A stretch of DNA of 64,000 bases from Allobosea vaviloviae (GCF_001298265.1 NZ_LGSZ01000025.1:149040-213039); one strand, 5' to 3'; shown: positions 15,944 through 25,016, counted from the first letter of the stretch. Program-made: numbers and translations. Notes: generated from the letters alone by a model not told the origin.

Positions 15944-18442
15944 ATGGCTGTGCCCTCCCCGCTCCCGCCCGCCTTCGAGAACTGGTTCGCAAGCCGAGGC
16001 TGGAGCGCGCGGCCTCATCAGCTCGCCTTGCTCGACGCGGCCCGCGCCGGACGCTCGACCTTGCTGGTCGCTCCGACCGGTGCCGGCAAGACGCTCGCCG
16101 GCTTCCTGCCCTCGCTGGTCGAGCTCTCCGGGCGCCAGGCCGTGCCCGAAGCCAAGCGCGAGGGACTGCACACGCTCTACATCTCGCCGCTCAAGGCGCT
16201 CGCCGTCGACATCGCCCGCAATCTCGACGCGCCGATCCGCGAGATGGGCCTGGCCGTCACCGTCGAGACCCGCACCGGAGATACCTCGGCGGCCAAGCGC
16301 ACGCGCCAGATCGCCCGCCCGCCCGACATCCTCCTGACCACGCCGGAACAGCTTGCGCTGCTGGTCTCGCATCGCGATGCCGCGCGCTTCTTTTCGAGCC
16401 TGCGCCGCATCGTGCTCGACGAGTTGCATGCGCTGGTGACCTCCAAGCGCGGTGACCTGCTCTCGCTCGATCTCGCACGCCTGCGCAGCCTGGCGCCACA
16501 GGTCAGCGCGGTCGGGCTGTCAGCGACGGTGCGCGAGCCGGCCGATCTGCAGCGCTTCCTCGGCGGGTCGGACACGCCGGCGGGCCTCGTCACCGTCACC
16601 GGCGGGGCCGCGGCCCGCATCGGCATCCTGCAGACGCAGACCCGTTTGCCGCTGGCGGGGCATACCACCGGCCATGCGATGGGCGCGATCTATGAGGCCA
16701 TCAAGGCGCACAAGCTGACGCTGGTTTTCGTCAACACGCGCATGCAGGCGGAATTTGCCTTCCAGGCGCTGTGGACCATCAACGACGACAGCCTGCCGAT
16801 CGCGCTGCATCACGGTTCGCTCGATGTGGCGCAGCGCCGCAAGGTCGAGGCGGCGATGGCCGACGGCCGGCTCAAGGCGGTGGTCTGCACCGCGACGCTC
16901 GATCTCGGCATCGACTGGGGCGACGTCGATCTCGTCGTCAATATCGGCGCGCCCAAGGGTGCGAGTCGCCTGATGCAGCGCATCGGCCGCTCAAACCACC
17001 GCATGGACGAGCCCTCCCAGGCGCTGCTGGTGCCCTCCAACCGCTTCGAGCTGCTGGAGTGCCGGGCTGCGCTCGATGCCGTGGCCGAGGCCGCGCAGGA
17101 CACGGCGGATGCCCGCATCGGGGCGCTCGACGTGCTGGCCCAGCATGTGCTCGGCGTCGCCTGCTCGGACGGGTTCGACGCCGGCGCGCTCTATGACGAG
17201 GTCTGCACCGCCTCGCCCTATGCCGGCCTGGAGCGGGCCGATTTCGACGCCGTGGTGAACTTCGTCGCGACGGGCGGCTATGCGCTGAAAAGCTATGAGC
17301 GTTTCGCCAAGCTGCGGCAGGACAAGGCCGGGCATTGGCGCGCCAGCAACGCCAGGATCATCCAGCAATACCGGATGAATGTCGGCACCATCGTCGAATC
17401 GACCATGCTCAAGGTCCGGCTCGGGCGTGCGCGGGCCGGAAAGCCCGGCCAGCCCTCCCAGGTGACGCGCGGCGGGCGCGTTCTCGGCGAGGTCGAGGAG
17501 TATTTCGCGGAGACGATGACGCCCGGCGACACCTTCATCTTCGCCGGCGAGGTGCTGCGCTTCGAAGGCATCACTGGCAACGAGGCGGTCTGCTCGCGCG
17601 CGCCGCCCGGCACCGACCCGAAGATTCCCTCCTATGCCGGCGGCAAGTTCCCGCTCTCGACCTTCCTGGCGGCGCGCGTGCGGGCGATGCTGGCGAGCCC
17701 GAAGGATTGGGACAGCCTGCCCGAGGAGGTCTCGTCCTGGCTGCATGCGCAGCGCCTGAAATCGCGCCTGCCCCAGCCCGGCGAATTGCTGGTCGAGACC
17801 TTTCCGCGCGGCGGGCGCTTCTACCTCGTCGCCTACCCCTTCGAGGGCCGGCTTGCCCATCAGACACTCGGCATGCTGCTGACCCGGCGGCTGGAGCGGG
17901 CGAAGATGCGGCCGCTCGGCTTCGTCTGCAATGATTACGGCATGGCCTGTTGGGGGCTCGGCGACATGTCGGCGGCGATCGCGGGCGGGCGCTTGAGTCT
18001 CGACGACCTGTTTGCTCAGGACATGCTCGGCGACGATCTCGAGGAGTGGCTGGCGGAATCGGCGCTGATGAAGCGCACCTTCCGGCAATGCGCGGTGATC
18101 GCGGGGCTGATCGAGCGGCGCTTTCCCGGCCAGGAGAAGAACGGGCGGCAGGTCACGATGTCCACCGACCTGGTCTATGACGTGCTGCGCCGGCACGAGC
18201 CCGACCATGTGCTGCTCAAGGCCGCGCGTGCCGATGCGGCGACGGGCCTGCTCGACATTCGCCGGCTGGGTGAGATGCTGACACGAATCAGCGGCCGAAT
18301 CATTCATCAGCCGCTCGACCATGTTTCGCCGCTCGGCGTCTCCGTCATGCTCGAGATCGGGCGCGAGGCTGTCTATGGCGAGGCGGCGGACGAAATCCTG
18401 GCGGAGGCGGAAGCGATGCTGATCGAGGAGGCGATGGCGTGA
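15944..18442 (+). CDS. Ligase-associated DEXH-box DNA helicase (Lhr-like)
   Basis: An 832-residue superfamily 2 helicase. It has Walker A APTGAGKTLAGF near residue 40, DELH box in IVLDELHALVTSKRG, motif III GLSATV, and C-terminal RecA motifs ATLDLGIDWGDVDLVVN and QRIGRSNHR. A long Lhr-type C-terminal region follows. It belongs to the ligase-associated DNA damage response family and probably unwinds DNA at lesions for the ligase and nucleases. The start at ATG 15944 is chosen; upstream in-frame codons to 15830 show no similarity or ribosome site. Its TGA overlaps the GTG start of the phosphoesterase gene. Confidence 0.94.
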   Translation: MAVPSPLPPAFENWFASRGWSARPHQLALLDAARAGRSTLLVAPTGAGKTLAGFLPSLVELSGRQAVPEAKREGLHTLYISPLKALAVDIARNLDAPIREMGLAVTVETRTGDTSAAKRTRQIARPPDILLTTPEQLALLVSHRDAARFFSSLRRIVLDELHALVTSKRGDLLSLDLARLRSLAPQVSAVGLSATVREPADLQRFLGGSDTPAGLVTVTGGAAARIGILQTQTRLPLAGHTTGHAMGAIYEAIKAHKLTLVFVNTRMQAEFAFQALWTINDDSLPIALHHGSLDVAQRRKVEAAMADGRLKAVVCTATLDLGIDWGDVDLVVNIGAPKGASRLMQRIGRSNHRMDEPSQALLVPSNRFELLECRAALDAVAEAAQDTADARIGALDVLAQHVLGVACSDGFDAGALYDEVCTASPYAGLERADFDAVVNFVATGGYALKSYERFAKLRQDKAGHWRASNARIIQQYRMNVGTIVESTMLKVRLGRARAGKPGQPSQVTRGGRVLGEVEEYFAETMTPGDTFIFAGEVLRFEGITGNEAVCSRAPPGTDPKIPSYAGGKFPLSTFLAARVRAMLASPKDWDSLPEEVSSWLHAQRLKSRLPQPGELLVETFPRGGRFYLVAYPFEGRLAHQTLGMLLTRRLERAKMRPLGFVCNDYGMACWGLGDMSAAIAGGRLSLDDLFAQDMLGDDLEEWLAESALMKRTFRQCAVIAGLIERRFPGQEKNGRQVTMSTDLVYDVLRRHEPDHVLLKAARADAATGLLDIRRLGEMLTRISGRIIHQPLDHVSPLGVSVMLEIGREAVYGEAADEILAEAEAMLIEEAMA

Positions 18443-19149
18443 ACGCGATGGCGGCAGCGGCAGGTGGGACGGCAAGCCCGGCCTTCATGCTGGGGCGGCT
18501 CGCGGTCGTGCCCGATCTCTCCGGCGCGCTCTGGCTGCCCGAGGAACGCACGCTGGTCGTCGCCGACCTGCATCTGGAGAAGGGCTCGGCCTATGCGGCG
18601 CGCGGCATCTTCCTGCCGCCCTATGATTCGACTGCCACGCTGGCGGCGCTGACGGCGGCGATCCTGCGCCACGCCCCGCTGCGCGTCATCGCGCTCGGCG
18701 ACAGCTTCCATGATCGCGAGGCGGAGGTGCGCATCAGCGCCGACAACCTCGCCGCGCTGTGCCTGCTGCAAACAGGCCGCGACTGGATCTGGGTGACCGG
18801 CAACCATGATCCGCAGATCAGCCGCGCCATGGGCGGCGAGAGCGCCGACACGATCGCCCTGTCCGGCGTCACGCTGCGCCACGAGCCGGACGCAAGCGAG
18901 GCCGGCTTCGAGATCGCCGGCCATCTCCATCCGGCGGCGAAGGTGCGGATGCGTGGGCGGGCTCTGCGGCGGCGCTGCTTTGCGCTGTCGTCGCGGCGCT
19001 GCGTCATGCCGGCCATGGGGGCCTATGCCGGCGGCCTGAACCTGCGCGACATCGCCTTCCGGCCGCTGCTGGACGAGAGCTTCAGCGCGCATCTGCTGGG
19101 GGATACCCGGTTGTTCCGCATCGACCCACGGCTGCTGCTGCCGGATTGA
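18439..19149 (+). CDS. pdeM: Ligase-associated DNA damage response endonuclease PdeM
   Basis: A 236-residue calcineurin-like phosphoesterase. All metal motifs are present: VVADLHLEKG, ALGDSFHD, VTGNHDPQ and IAGHLHPAAK. PdeM-type proteins act as nucleases in the ligase-associated repair set. The GTG start overlaps the helicase stop (GTGA); an ATG 9 bases later is an alternative. This completes the four-part set whose other members are at 9844, 12379 and 15944. Confidence 0.92.
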   Translation: MNAMAAAAGGTASPAFMLGRLAVVPDLSGALWLPEERTLVVADLHLEKGSAYAARGIFLPPYDSTATLAALTAAILRHAPLRVIALGDSFHDREAEVRISADNLAALCLLQTGRDWIWVTGNHDPQISRAMGGESADTIALSGVTLRHEPDASEAGFEIAGHLHPAAKVRMRGRALRRRCFALSSRRCVMPAMGAYAGGLNLRDIAFRPLLDESFSAHLLGDTRLFRIDPRLLLPD

Positions 19150-19338
19150 GCCCGGCTGGCCACGCCATGGCACCGCCGCAGCTGCGACATGGCCGCCATC
19201 CCCATCTGTCTGACGCGCGGTCCATGAGATGGGTTGCGTCCGCGAAGGGCTTGTGGCATCAGGACGCCGCTTCGGAAACGACGCCACGCTGACTTTCGCC
19301 TCGCGGCGACCGACAACCGCCGTGGACGCTCAATTCCT

Positions 19339-19413
19339 GCTGCGGTAGCTCAGTGGTAGAGCACACCATTGGTAATGGTGAGGTCGAGAGTTCAATCCTC
19401 TCTCGCAGCACCA
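19339..19413 (+). tRNA. tRNA-Thr (anticodon GGT)
   Basis: A full cloverleaf can be drawn. The acceptor stem GCTGCGG pairs with TCGCAGC (last pair G-T), the D stem is GCTC/GAGC, the anticodon stem CACCA/TGGTG encloses loop TTGGTAA giving anticodon GGT, and the T arm contains GTTCAATC. The discriminator A and CCA are encoded, ending at 19413. It stands alone between pdeM and the ABC transporter and could serve as an integration site, but no integrase or repeat of its 3' end is seen. Confidence 0.97.
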
Positions 19414-19753
19414 GCCCATCTCCTTGATGTGGCTGAGAGTCTTGACGGAGCAGGGCTTCTGTCCATTCTGACGCGGCACCGTGCGCGGCGCATCAGACGG
19501 ACGTCTGATGCTGCGGAAGCCATGCTCATTCATGCGTCGGGACGGCGGATTCTCCGCGCATCTGGTCTTTGCCAGGCGCGTCGCCCATCGAAGTTGGTCG
19601 AAGCGAGATAGAAACCGCGCTCGGATTTGGCCTGCGGGATGTCAGCGCGACGCGCGGATGGCTACGTCGGTTCCGGCCCGTCCAACGCTCAAAGCGGCCT
19701 CAGACCGCGTGCCCGACGCCATCAGGGCCACGCGCCGACAGGCCGCGACAGCG
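19414..19753. other. Non-coding stretch between tRNA-Thr and ABC transporter operon
   Basis: About 340 bases without a convincing gene. Short open frames here have no ribosome site or recognisable content, and no T-tailed hairpin terminator was found. The downstream minus-strand operon ends at its right edge, so part of it is that operon's 3' region. Confidence 0.5.
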
Positions 19754-20539
19754 TCAGTACTTGATCACGCCAAACCTCCGGAACGCGTCATGGATGCGGT
19801 CGGAATGGGTATTGAAGCTTGGATAATCGCCGAGATGGGCCGGGCGCGGACGCGGCAGTTCGATCGCGATCTCGTCGACGACGCGGCCCGGCGTCGGCGA
19901 CATCACCAGCACGCGGTCGGAGAGGCCGATCGCCTCCTCGATCGAATGGGTGATGAAGACCACCGTCTTGCCGGTCTCCAGCCAGAGCATTTCGAGGTCG
20001 TGGCGGATCTGGGTGCGGGTGATGGCGTCGAGCGCGCCGAAGGGCTCGTCCATCATCAGCACGCTGGGGTCGTGGATCAGCGCGCGCGCGATCGAGACGC
20101 GCTGGCGCATGCCGCCCGAGAGCTGCTTGGGATAGCGGTCGGCGGCGTGGCTGATGCCGAGCTTGGCGAACAGCTCGAGCGCGCGCGCCCTCGCCGGCTC
20201 GAGCGGCAGGTGCCGGATTTCCGCCTGCAGCAGGACGTTCTCCAGCGCCGTCCTGAACTCGAGCAGGAGATGGTCCTGGAAGACGATGCCGATGTCGGTC
20301 AACGGCGAGGTCAGCGCCTTGCCGTCGACCAGAAGCTCGCCGGCAGTGACGGGGATGAGGCCGGCGGCCATGAGCATGAAGGTGCTCTTCCCGCAGCCCG
20401 AGGGGCCGATCAGGCTGACGAACTCGCCGCTCCTGATGTCGAGGTTCAGACCATCGACGGCGGTGAAGCCGCCGAAGGTCTTGACGATGCCGCGCCCCGT
20501 AATGGACGCGGCCGTGCCGGTGCCGGCAGCGACGATCAT
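19754..20539 (-). CDS. ABC transporter ATP-binding protein (SsuB/TauB/ThiZ type)
   Basis: A 261-residue nucleotide-binding subunit: Walker A IGPSGCGKST, Q-loop IVFQDHLLLEF, signature LSGGMRQRVSIARAL, Walker B VLMMDEPFGALD and the switch histidine in VVFITHSIEEA. The subfamily drives uptake of nitrate, sulfonates, taurine, pyrimidine or aromatic compounds. It is last in the operon iclR-permease-binding protein-ATPase, 7 bases after the binding protein gene. Confidence 0.92.
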   Translation of the reverse strand: MIVAAGTGTAASITGRGIVKTFGGFTAVDGLNLDIRSGEFVSLIGPSGCGKSTFMLMAAGLIPVTAGELLVDGKALTSPLTDIGIVFQDHLLLEFRTALENVLLQAEIRHLPLEPARARALELFAKLGISHAADRYPKQLSGGMRQRVSIARALIHDPSVLMMDEPFGALDAITRTQIRHDLEMLWLETGKTVVFITHSIEEAIGLSDRVLVMSPTPGRVVDEIAIELPRPRPAHLGDYPSFNTHSDRIHDAFRRFGVIKY

Positions 20540-20546
20540 GCCGTCC

Positions 20547-21548
20547 TCACGAGCAGGCCAGGGCCGAGGCCGGCAGCAATTCCGTGCTGTAGTAGTCGGT
20601 GATCGGCTTGTCCTTGGGCAGGCCGAGATACTGGGTCAGGAGATCGTAGCTGACCGCCCAGTTCTTCTCCGGCACCTTGCCGAGCGTCGTCGCTCCCGGA
20701 GCGCAGAGCAGCTTGTTGACGACGTCGAACTGGGCCAGCACCTGCGCCTTCTTCACCGCCGGGAATTGCGCCACGACGGCATCGGCCGCGGCGTCGGGGT
20801 TCTTCCGCGCCGCATCCCAGCCCTGCAGGCTCGCCTCGACGAATTTCCTGAACAGGTCCGCATCGGCCTTGATCCGGTCGTCGCGGGCGATGACCGAAAG
20901 GCCGACGGTGGGCACGCCGACGTCTCGGTAGAAGATGTCGGTCACCTTGAAGCCGCGCTCGCGGATCTGGATCGAGTGGAAATCGGCGCCGCCGAGGATG
21001 GCGTCGACCTTCTTCTCCAGCAGCGCGCCGACGAAGGCGGCCGGGTCGATGGCGATGACGTCGACCTTGCTCTTGTCGATCTTGTTGCTGGCGAGGATGG
21101 CCTCCAGCAGGATCGTCTGGGCGGTGCCGGGCTGCACCGCGACCTTCTTGCCGGCAAGATCCTTCGGCGAGGCGATGCCGCTCTCGGCCAGCGAGATGAT
21201 GGCGAAGCCGTTGGTCTGCAGCACCGGCGCCACGATCTTCACCGGCGCGCCCTTGCTGCGCAATTGCATGGCGGCCGGCGCATCGGCGAAGCCGACATCG
21301 GCCTGGCCGGTAGCGACCATCTGGGCAGTGGTGCCGGAGCCCTTGCCCTCCTCGATCGTCAGGTTGATGCCTGCCTTCTCGTAGAGCCCCATCTGCTTGG
21401 CCATCATGAAACCAGCATTGGGGGCCGCGGCGAGGAAATTCAGCGTCAGTTTCATCGGCTTGCCGCCGGCCTGTGCCAAGGCCGAGGTCGCGCTCAGCGC
21501 CAGCATGGCAACGGTCGAGATCAGGGTGCGTCTGTTCATGGTCTTCAT
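20547..21548 (-). CDS. NMT1/SsuA-type ABC substrate-binding protein
   Basis: A 333-residue periplasmic protein with signal peptide (RRTLISTVAMLALSATSALAQ). It has the NMT1/ThiY/SsuA fold: KLTLNFLAAAPNAGFMMAKQ, LYEKAGINLTIEEGKGSGTT, VATGQADVGFADAPA and GKKVAVQPGTAQTILLEA. The ligand class cannot be fixed; related proteins bind pyrimidines, sulfonates or aromatic acids. It lies between the permease (48-base gap) and the ATPase genes. The divergent dehydrogenase operon under the same IclR regulator suggests the ligand is a carbon source oxidised by that operon. Confidence 0.9.
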   Translation of the reverse strand: MKTMNRRTLISTVAMLALSATSALAQAGGKPMKLTLNFLAAAPNAGFMMAKQMGLYEKAGINLTIEEGKGSGTTAQMVATGQADVGFADAPAAMQLRSKGAPVKIVAPVLQTNGFAIISLAESGIASPKDLAGKKVAVQPGTAQTILLEAILASNKIDKSKVDVIAIDPAAFVGALLEKKVDAILGGADFHSIQIRERGFKVTDIFYRDVGVPTVGLSVIARDDRIKADADLFRKFVEASLQGWDAARKNPDAAADAVVAQFPAVKKAQVLAQFDVVNKLLCAPGATTLGKVPEKNWAVSYDLLTQYLGLPKDKPITDYYSTELLPASALACS

Positions 21549-21596
21549 CCTCCCAGATGTCCCGGTTGAGCCCGGTCGATGATTATGGAGTTGCTC

Positions 21597-22421
21597 TCAG
21601 CTCTTGCGCTGCCAGGGCATCAGCAGCACCTCGAGCCCGTCGACGAGGTAGCTGAACAGGATGCCGACGACGCTGAGCGCGACGAGGCAGGCGAAGATCA
21701 GGGGCATGTCGAGGAAGCTCGTGCCGCGCAGCAGCAGGTAACCCAGCCCCGAATTGGCGCCGACGAATTCGCCGACGATCGCGCCCGTCGCCGCGAAGAC
21801 GGCCGACACCTTCAGCCCCGAGAAGATGTAGTTCAGCGCCGCGGGGACGCGCACCTTGCGGAAGGTCTGCCAGGGTGTCGCACCCATCGAGCGGGTGAGG
21901 TAGAGCACGCGCTCGTCGAGCGCCCGGAAGCCGGTCATGCTGGCGACCAGGGTCGGGAAGAAGCAGAGCAGGAAGGTCAGCAGGACCTTCGGAAACAGCC
22001 CGAAGCCGAACCAGACCACGAAGAGCGGCGCGATGGCGATCTTGGGCACGAGCTGGAAGAAGACGATCACCGGATAGACCGCCTTCTCCAACAGCCTCAC
22101 CGAGACGATGATATAGCCGAGCGGGATCGAGATCACCGCTGCCATCAGGAAGCCGAGCACGATCTCGTTGGCCGTGACCAATGTGTGCTGGAAGATCAGG
22201 GCGCGGTCGGTCCAGAGCCGCTCGAAGAAGGCGCTCGGCACGGGCAGGATGTATTCCGGCACGCCGGCCAGCGGCACCAGCCATTCCCAGGCGAGCAGCA
22301 GCACGGCGAAGCTCGCCAGCGGCCAGGCGATGGCCGAGGCCCATTCGGCGGCCTGGCTCGGAGCGGCATCGGGCCCCATGACGGGCCTTGTCGCAGGAGT
22401 GGGAGCGGCGTTGTCGGTCAT
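21597..22421 (-). CDS. ABC transporter permease (SsuC/TauC type)
   Basis: A 274-residue inner membrane protein with about six helices and the BPD permease signature (AMGATPWQTFRKVRVPAALNY, the EAA loop contacting the ATPase). It pairs with the ATPase at 19754 and the binding protein at 20547. Its ATG overlaps the stop of iclR by 4 bases, so the regulator and transporter are one operon. The first ~30 residues are a proline/alanine-rich cytoplasmic tail. Confidence 0.92.
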   Translation of the reverse strand: MTDNAAPTPATRPVMGPDAAPSQAAEWASAIAWPLASFAVLLLAWEWLVPLAGVPEYILPVPSAFFERLWTDRALIFQHTLVTANEIVLGFLMAAVISIPLGYIIVSVRLLEKAVYPVIVFFQLVPKIAIAPLFVVWFGFGLFPKVLLTFLLCFFPTLVASMTGFRALDERVLYLTRSMGATPWQTFRKVRVPAALNYIFSGLKVSAVFAATGAIVGEFVGANSGLGYLLLRGTSFLDMPLIFACLVALSVVGILFSYLVDGLEVLLMPWQRKS

Positions 22422-23296
22422 GAGATCGTTCCCGGCCGGGTTTCGGGCTGAGGCCGCCCTTTCGGAACGAGGCCCAACGGGGATTGCATCTGCCGCCGCC
22501 GCAACGGCCAGATCTCGGCCATGTCCCGCGCCGCGTCCCGCAAGGCGTCGGCAATCGGCCCGCGCCGGTCTTCAGTCATGCGCGGCAGCGGGCCGGCGAC
22601 GCTGAGCGTCCCGGCGATGGCCGCATCGGGCGCAGGCCCGGCGCGGAAGGCGATGGCCATGGCGACGGTCCCGATCTCGCCCTCCTCGACCGCCAGCGCG
22701 ACGCCGCGCTGCCGCGTCTGCGTGAGATGGGCACGCAGCGCATCGACATCCGACAAGGCGTTGGGCCCCCCCGCCCGGAAACCCCGGGCACAGACGATCC
22801 GCAGCGCGTCCGACTCGGGCAGGGAGGCCAGCCAGGCCTTCCCGGTCGCGGTCGCATGCAGGACGATCTCGGCGCCCATGGGCGGGTCGTAGCGCAGGCC
22901 TGCGGTCGCGCCCTGCGCGCGGGCGATCCAGACGAGGTTCTCATCCTCGACGACCGCGAGCCGGCAATATTCACGGGTTCGCTCGGCCAGGGCATCGAGC
23001 ACGATCTGTCCTGCATCGGGCAGGCCGCGCAGATCCAGGTCGCGGAAGGCGAGCTGCGCCAGCTTCAGCGTGAGCCCATAGGCGCCGGTCGCGCCATCCT
23101 GGCTGACGAAGCCGCACTCGCTCAGCGTCGCGAGCAGCCTGTGCGTGGCGCTGACGGGCAGGCCGAGCCGCGCCGACAGCACGCCGAGATCGACGCCACC
23201 CGGCTCGCCCGACAAGGCCTCCAGCACTCTGAGCACACGCTCCGCAGCCGCGATCGTCACGCTTCCCGTCCCCGCTTCTCTTATTTTGGAAATCAT
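22418..23296 (-). CDS. IclR-family transcriptional regulator
   Basis: The N-terminal winged helix is at about residues 12-75 (RVLRVLEALSGEPGGVDLGV, LPVSATHRLLATLSECGFV) and the C-terminal GAF-like effector domain has MGAEIVLHATATGKAWLA and RGVALAVEEGEIGTVAMAIA, all typical of IclR proteins. The ATG at 23296 gives 292 residues; a TTG two codons upstream is possible. The start codon lies inside a 17-base palindrome matching the IclR-type operator, so autoregulation is likely. It is the first gene of a transporter operon and is divergent from a dehydrogenase operon, both presumably controlled by it. Confidence 0.92.
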   Translation of the reverse strand: MISKIREAGTGSVTIAAAERVLRVLEALSGEPGGVDLGVLSARLGLPVSATHRLLATLSECGFVSQDGATGAYGLTLKLAQLAFRDLDLRGLPDAGQIVLDALAERTREYCRLAVVEDENLVWIARAQGATAGLRYDPPMGAEIVLHATATGKAWLASLPESDALRIVCARGFRAGGPNALSDVDALRAHLTQTRQRGVALAVEEGEIGTVAMAIAFRAGPAPDAAIAGTLSVAGPLPRMTEDRRGPIADALRDAARDMAEIWPLRRRQMQSPLGLVPKGRPQPETRPGTIS

Positions 23297-23313
23297 TTCC
23301 AATTCGGAATTGG
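23286..23313. promoter_or_regulatory. Two overlapping palindromes, IclR-type operator
   Basis: TTGGAAATCATTTCCAA (23286-23302) is a perfect dyad with one central base, and CCAATTCGGAATTGG (23299-23313) is a second perfect dyad sharing four bases with it. The first contains TGGAAATnATTTCCA, which as I recall is the published E. coli IclR consensus. The pair lies between iclR and the divergent operon, overlapping the iclR start codon. A possible -10 (TATATG, 23320-23325) of the plus-strand operon follows at suitable spacing. Confidence 0.7.
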
Positions 23314-23379
23314 ATTTCGTATATGAGCCCTCAGCGGCGGAGTCAACGCGCTGTGCCGAGCGAGCCGGGAGGGACCATC

Positions 23380-24078
23380 GTGAGTTTGTCTGGAGAAGGC
23401 GCGGTTGCCATCTGGCACGATATCGCGGCCGAGGGGCGCGACGAATTCTATGCCTGGCACGGCCAGGAGCACATGCCGGAGCGCGTCGGCATCCCCGGCT
23501 TTCAGCGCGGCCGGCGCTATGTCGCGATCGAGGCCGATCTGGAATTCTTCAACCTCTACGAGGCGCTGAGCGTGGAGGTCCTCAAGAGCCAGGACTATAC
23601 GGCTCGGGTCAATGCGCCGACGCCGTGGACGCTGTCAGCCGTGAAGCATTTCCGCTCGGTGGCACGCTCGATCTGCCGCGTCGCCCATAGCGCCGGGCCG
23701 GCTCAGGGCGGGCTGATCGCGACCTTGCGCTACGATGTGGCCGTTGCGGATGCGGCGCGCCACCTGGCAAACCTCCGGCGCAAAGCCATCCCCGATCTGC
23801 TGGCGCTGCCAGGAATCGCGGCCGTGCATCTGCTGACGGCGGATGCCGAGGCGAGCGGCGTCGCAACCGCCGAGCAGAAGGCGCGCGGCGTCGCCAATGC
23901 CGTGCCCCGCTGGGTGCTGCTGGTCGAGGGCTGGGGCGACGAGTCAGCGTTCGTCGCGACGGCGAAAGCCGAACTCACGGCCACCCGTATCGACGCCATC
24001 GGCGGCCAGGGTCCCTATTCGCTCGGGCTTTATCGCCACCAGATCACCCGCACCAAGACGGCCTGGAGCGCCGGCTGA
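23380..24078 (+). CDS. Ferredoxin-fold (dimeric alpha/beta barrel-like) protein, DUF4286-like
   Basis: A 232-residue protein without signal peptide. Its first half contains WHDIAAEGRDEFYAWHGQEHMPERVGIPGF, of which the EFYAWHGQEHMPERVG part and the following RGRRYVAIEADLEFFNLYEA resemble small dimeric alpha/beta-barrel enzymes and DUF4286 proteins. The second half appears to repeat the fold (GLIATLRYDVAVADAARHL, VLLVEGWGDESAF). Its role in catabolism is unknown. GTG at 23380 is chosen because GGGAGGGA lies upstream; ATG at 23323 would overlap the likely -10 box. Its stop overlaps the ATG of the SDR gene. Confidence 0.7.
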   Translation: MSLSGEGAVAIWHDIAAEGRDEFYAWHGQEHMPERVGIPGFQRGRRYVAIEADLEFFNLYEALSVEVLKSQDYTARVNAPTPWTLSAVKHFRSVARSICRVAHSAGPAQGGLIATLRYDVAVADAARHLANLRRKAIPDLLALPGIAAVHLLTADAEASGVATAEQKARGVANAVPRWVLLVEGWGDESAFVATAKAELTATRIDAIGGQGPYSLGLYRHQITRTKTAWSAG

Positions 24079-24860
24079 TGAGCGCGCGCTATGATCTGTC
24101 GGGCCGCCTGGCGATCGTCACCGGCGGAGCGGGCGGGCTCGGGCGCGGCATCGCCGGCGCATTCATCGACGCCGGGGCAAGGGTCGAACTCTGGGACGCC
24201 AACGCCTCCGCGCTGGCAGACTCTGCCGCGGCGCTGGGACCGCACGCCACGACCCGCACGGTCGATATCACCGACGCGGCAGCCGTCGAGCAGGCGGCCG
24301 ATGCAGCTTTCACCACCCATGGCCGTGTCGACATCCTCGTCAACAATGCCGGTGTGCTTGGCGAGGTGAAGCCGATCTGGGAGACGTCGCCGGAGAACTT
24401 CCAGCGCGTGCTGCAGGTCAACCTGTTCGGCTCCTATCTGGTCACGCGCGCCGTGGTCGGGCGCATGCGCGACCAAGCTCCTCGGCCTTCCAAGCTGACA
24501 CCGCATCCCCTACGCGGCCATGTCGTCAACATCGCCTCGATCCAGGGCAAGGAGGGCATGGCCCGGGCCGCGGCCTACAGCGCCTCCAAAGCCGGATTGA
24601 TCGCGCTGACCAAGAGCGTCGCCAAGGAAACCGCGCAGGACGGCATCATCGTCACTGCGATCACCCCGGCAGCGGCCGAGACCGCCATGGCGAAGGAAAT
24701 CTCGGCGGAACGCCGCGCCGACATCCTCGGCCGCATCCCGATGGGTCGATTCGTCGAGGTCGAGGAGGTGGCGCGCATGGTGCTCTGGCTGTCCAGCGAC
24801 GAGTGCTCGTTCTCGACCGGCGGCATCTTCGACCTGTCCGGCGGTCGGGCGACCTATTGA
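24078..24860 (+). CDS. Short-chain dehydrogenase/reductase
   Basis: A 260-residue SDR. It has the cofactor glycine motif TGGAGGLGRGIAGAF near residue 14, NNAG (LVNNAGVLG), catalytic serine in VNIASIQG, and Tyr-x-x-x-Lys in AAYSASKAGL. The Asp/Asn pattern after the second strand (ELWDANASAL) suggests NAD(H) preference. It is cotranslated with the preceding ferredoxin-fold protein (ATGA overlap) and is under the IclR-type operator. It probably oxidises a hydroxyl group of the compound imported by the divergent ABC system; the substrate is not known. Confidence 0.9.
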   Translation: MSARYDLSGRLAIVTGGAGGLGRGIAGAFIDAGARVELWDANASALADSAAALGPHATTRTVDITDAAAVEQAADAAFTTHGRVDILVNNAGVLGEVKPIWETSPENFQRVLQVNLFGSYLVTRAVVGRMRDQAPRPSKLTPHPLRGHVVNIASIQGKEGMARAAAYSASKAGLIALTKSVAKETAQDGIIVTAITPAAAETAMAKEISAERRADILGRIPMGRFVEVEEVARMVLWLSSDECSFSTGGIFDLSGGRATY

Positions 24861-25016
24861 CGGCTCGCTGCGCTTGACCTGCCATCTGACAGGATCGTGA
24901 AAGACGCGACTGGGGAACTCTTCCAAAACAGAGGCAAGGCTTCATCATCGCACCTTGCGGCTCTGCCGATCTCTGCGGCGGGCGAATGATGGACGATCGC
25001 TACGGGAGAGCCCGGC

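Noticed and set aside
16991..18475. 494-codon minus-strand open frame inside the helicase gene
   Set aside because: It lies entirely opposite the helicase coding sequence and has no domain, no ribosome site and biased composition.
19339..19753. tRNA-Thr as an attachment site of an integrated element
   Set aside because: No integrase, no duplicated tRNA 3' end and no change in gene character was seen on either side.
21549..21596. Thiamine (TPP) riboswitch in the NMT1/ThiY-like transporter operon
   Set aside because: No CUGAGA or ACC...GGAUAAUGC core could be seen here or upstream of iclR, and control by IclR explains the operon.
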